Assembly (NCBI RefSeq): GCF_030718995.1
Contig: NZ_CP132204.1
Coordinates: forward strand, 4,402,001 to 4,466,000
DNA from: Arthrobacter oryzae
GTDB lineage: Bacteria; Actinomycetota; Actinomycetes; Actinomycetales; Micrococcaceae
Direction: 5' to 3'
DNA: 64,000 bases
A model generated the notes under the pieces. It was not told where the DNA came from. It saw only the letters and a program-made list of their open reading frames with translations, and ran no database searches. The translations under genes and the position numbers were made by a program. Positions 59,912 to 64,000 of the stretch are shown piece after piece. Positions within the stretch are counted from its first letter, which is position 1, and each line of letters starts with the position of its first letter.

Positions 59912-60014
59912 GGAAATCGTCCTCATTCCGTCGGCGGTGTGATGGTCCGGCCGGGCAGCTTCGATGCCACCCCCCGGACTTCAGGCTTCAGCCTAACCCA
60001 GAAGGACGCGCAGG

Positions 60015-60889
60015 TCAGCGGACGGCCACGCGGATCCGGTTGCGCCACGGATCCTCAAACCGCAGCTCGGCTCCGGTGTGGTGCGACGCCACGCCGGCAA
60101 CCCGCAAACGGTCGGCAAGAGCGCCGACGTCGTCCGTTCCCGGCACTTCGATCAGGACTTCGCCCAGCCCGAGCGTGTCCCGGCGGGGACCGGCGCCCCT
60201 GCTGTTCCAGACGTTCATCGCCATGTGGTGGTGGTACCCGCCGGCCGAGACGAACAGGGCCTGCCCGTGCCATCCGGCCGTCTTCTCGAAGCCGAGGGTG
60301 CCCACGTAGAAGTCATGCGCTGACTGTACGTCGCCCACCTGGAGGTGGACATGGCCGACGCCGGCGCCGGACTCGCGCTGCCCGCTCACCGCCTCCTCGG
60401 TCAGGAACTCCTGCAGGAACCGCTGCGGCGGCAGGGCAAGGCTGTCCATGACCACATTGGTACCCTCCCAGGACCAGGCCTCACGCGGGCGGTCCCAGTA
60501 GAGTTCAATGCCGTTGCCCTCGGGGTCGTTGAAGTAGAAGGCCTCGCTGACGAGGTGGTCGGCGCTTCCCGTGAACAGCCGCGGTTCATACCGGGCCGCC
60601 GAGGCAACCGTGGCTGCGAGCGCGGGGCGGTCCTCGAAGAGCAGCGCCGTGTGGAACAGCCCGGCTTCACCCTTGCCCGGGAGGTTCAGTTCCGGTGCCG
60701 GCGCCAGGTGGACCAGGGGTTTGCGCGCCGGCCAAGGTACACGCCGCCGTCCTGCTCGGCCACGACCTCCAGCCCGAGCGCCCGCTGGTAGTAGTCCGTC
60801 ATCAGCTTGATGTCGCCCACCTTGAGCATCACCGTGCCCATGGCGAGGCCGGCGGGCAGGACGTCCTTGCTGCTGGATTCCATGGTCAT
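60015..60889 (-). pseudogene. VOC/extradiol dioxygenase-like (CatE-type) protein, frameshifted
   Basis: Two reading frames together form one two-domain glyoxalase/extradiol-dioxygenase protein. The first frame starts at ATG 60889 (GGGAG 6 nt upstream) and gives AGLAMGTVMLKVGDIKLMTDYYQRALGLEV...GGVYLGRR. The second frame gives KPLVHLAPAPELNLPG, EAFYFNDPEGNGIELYWDRP and a second VOC unit GVGHVHLQVGDVQSAHDFY to GAELRFEDPWRNRI. They join if one base is added near 60728-60738 in a GC-repeat. Catechol-2,3-dioxygenase-like CatE proteins have this layout and size. Either the gene is broken or the base call is wrong. Confidence 0.8.
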
Positions 60890-60973
60890 GGCAACTCCCA
60901 AACTCCCGAAACTTTGCCGCCGGTGCCGGCGACGCTTACATGGAGTTAAATTACTTGAAGCTTCAATTTATTC

Positions 60974-62056
60974 CTAACGGAGCTGGCTTCCCCGCAGAAC
61001 GATGTGCCTGAGATTCAGCAGCGTGGCCGGATGGACCCTGGGATCCGTGTCGCACAGGACGACGTCGGCACTGGCACCTTCGGTAATGCCGTCCGCTCCC
61101 AGCCAATCCCGGGCGGCCCACGACGCAGCGCCGAGGGCCGCTGTCGCCGGCAGGCCGGCGGTGTGGAGCGCGATGATTTCATCCACGATCCGGCCGTGGC
61201 GGATGACGCTGCCCGCATCCGTCCCTGCGTAGATCGGCACGCCGGCGTCGAAAGCTTCCACGATCCGTTCGTTCCGGCGCTCCCACAGTGCGCGCATGTG
61301 TGCCGCGTACACCGGAAACTTCTGCTCTGCCCGGGACGCTATGTCCGGGAAGGTCGCAATATTGATGAGCGTGGGCACGATCGGAACCTGCTGGTCGACA
61401 AACCGGGGTATGTGCCGCGGCAGGAGTCCGGTTCCGTGTTCGATGCAGTCGATTCCGGCGTCGAGCATGTCATCCAGGGTGTCCTCGGCGAAACAGTGCG
61501 CCGTCACCCTGGCCCCTTCATCGTGCGCCGCCCGGACGGCGTCCCGCACCACGGCGGCAGGGAACGACGGCGCGAGGTCGCCGGCGTCGCGGTCTATCCA
61601 GTCGCCCACGAGCTTGACCCAGCCATCACCCGCGCGGGCCTGCTTCCGCACTGCCTCGACCAGGCCGTCCGGCTCCACTTCGACGGCAAACCCCCTGAGG
61701 TACCGGCCGGTCCGGGCGACATGCCGGCCGGCGCGGATGATCCGGGGCAGCTCCGGGCGCTGCTGGAGCCAGCGTGTGTCGTGGACGGCGCCGGCATCAC
61801 GGACCAGCAGTGTTCCCGCGTTCCGGTCCGTGGTGGCCTGCTCCTCAGCCAGGGAATCCGGAACGTCACCGGCGGGTCCCAGCCCGATGTGGCAGTGGGC
61901 ATCCACCAGGCCGGGAAGGACCCAGCCGTCAAGCACCACGTCCGGCGGAGCGGCCGGACGGCTGAATGTCAGCCGGCCGTCCACGGCCCAAAGGCCCCGC
62001 CGCTCCTGGTCCGGGGCAGTGAGCACGGTCCCGCTGAATTCAATGACGCCACGCAT
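60974..62056 (-). CDS. Amidohydrolase family protein
   Basis: The 360-aa metal-dependent hydrolase has the HxH metal motif in VDAHCHIGLG, a third histidine in RVTAHCFAEDTL, another in CIEHGTGL, and the aspartate in YAGTDAGSVI. The N- and C-terminal strands form the composite sandwich of imidazolonepropionase- or prolidase-like members. The substrate is unknown. It diverges from thiC, and its ATG at 62056 is about 110 nt from the riboswitch. Confidence 0.88.
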   Translation of the reverse strand: MRGVIEFSGTVLTAPDQERRGLWAVDGRLTFSRPAAPPDVVLDGWVLPGLVDAHCHIGLGPAGDVPDSLAEEQATTDRNAGTLLVRDAGAVHDTRWLQQRPELPRIIRAGRHVARTGRYLRGFAVEVEPDGLVEAVRKQARAGDGWVKLVGDWIDRDAGDLAPSFPAAVVRDAVRAAHDEGARVTAHCFAEDTLDDMLDAGIDCIEHGTGLLPRHIPRFVDQQVPIVPTLINIATFPDIASRAEQKFPVYAAHMRALWERRNERIVEAFDAGVPIYAGTDAGSVIRHGRIVDEIIALHTAGLPATAALGAASWAARDWLGADGITEGASADVVLCDTDPRVHPATLLNLRHIVLRGSQLR

Positions 62057-62165
62057 GCTTCAAGCCTAAACCTGCCCGTCCCGTCACCGCCTCGCACCCT
62101 GCGCCCGGTGTCACAGCCGGTGTTGTTGGGGACCCTCGCGATGCCTTGTGGTAGCTTCGTCTACG

Positions 62166-62254
62166 ACCACACGGGTGCCCTTGCAGGGGCTGAGATCGGG
62201 CTGATGCAGCCTGCGACCGTTGAACCTGTCCGGGTAATGCCGGCGAAGGAAGTG
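62166..62254 (+). ncRNA. TPP riboswitch (THI element)
   Basis: The conserved thi-box parts appear in order: ACGGGTGCCC, GGGGCTGAGAT (62187-62195 region), the J2/4-type TGCGACCGTTGAACCTG and CCGGGTAATGCCGGCG, then GAAGGAAGTG. The last segment includes a purine-rich AAGGAAG that can serve as the thiC ribosome site, so thiamine diphosphate would block translation. A -10-like TAGCTT at 62152-62157 sets the RNA start right before the aptamer. Confidence 0.95.
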
Positions 62255-62262
62255 AGTATTCC

Positions 62263-64000
<1,738 letters not shown>

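Overview
The window looks like a chromosomal segment of a high-GC actinobacterium of the Micrococcaceae, most likely Arthrobacter sensu lato (Arthrobacter/Pseudarthrobacter). The evidence is gene content and style: GC-rich third codon positions, many GTG/TTG starts, a PucR-type regulator heading a fabD-fabH-acpP-fabF operon, DUF3052/DUF3145/DUF2469 genes, homodimeric AceE, an MptB-like mannosyltransferase, and many genes whose start codon lies 6-7 nt behind a TANNNT -10 box (apparent leaderless mRNAs). I see no transposase, integrase of a mobile element, prophage or CRISPR array.

Left part (0-13 kb), sugar catabolism: an uncharacterised three-enzyme operon (Gfo/Idh/MocA oxidoreductase, DUF993 aldolase-like protein, sugar isomerase/epimerase) diverges from a LacI regulator across two LacI-type palindromes. 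It is followed by an esterase and a GNAT protein, then a xylose module (ROK repressor, xylA, xylB) and an aldose epimerase. Next are alkD-like, mptB-like and orn genes and tRNA-His.

Middle part (14-39 kb): def, a secreted HNH nuclease, long-form GAPDH, RNase P RNA on the minus strand, slipin, yaaA, nif3 with a degenerate zinc-ribbon partner, msrA, cysK-cysE, an SDR and gnd. A GntR regulator and an L-idonate/5-ketogluconate gene set (oxidoreductase, gluconate 5-dehydrogenase-like SDR, IdnD-like enzyme) would feed gluconate towards gnd. A D-2-hydroxyacid dehydrogenase, an MHS transporter and an IclR gene share a CTGTTCA-type element, which suggests one regulon. PaiB/EamA/MocR genes, tRNA-Val, sirtuin, AhpE-type peroxiredoxin and DUF3052 close this part.

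Right part (40-64 kb), mostly housekeeping: aceE, fasR-like regulator and the FAS II operon, xerC-dprA-comM-yraN (DNA processing), rnhB, two tandem type I signal peptidases, rplS-trmD-rimM-khpA-rpsP, a VOC dioxygenase-like gene broken by a one-base frameshift, an amidohydrolase, and a TPP riboswitch driving thiC, which runs off the window end.

The best candidates for undescribed biology are the DUF993 trio with its LacI palindromes, the IclR-linked CTGTTCA regulon, a promoter placed directly on a terminator with no gene (37.2 kb), and large intergenic inverted repeats. All functional assignments are from reading motifs by eye; no database search was run.
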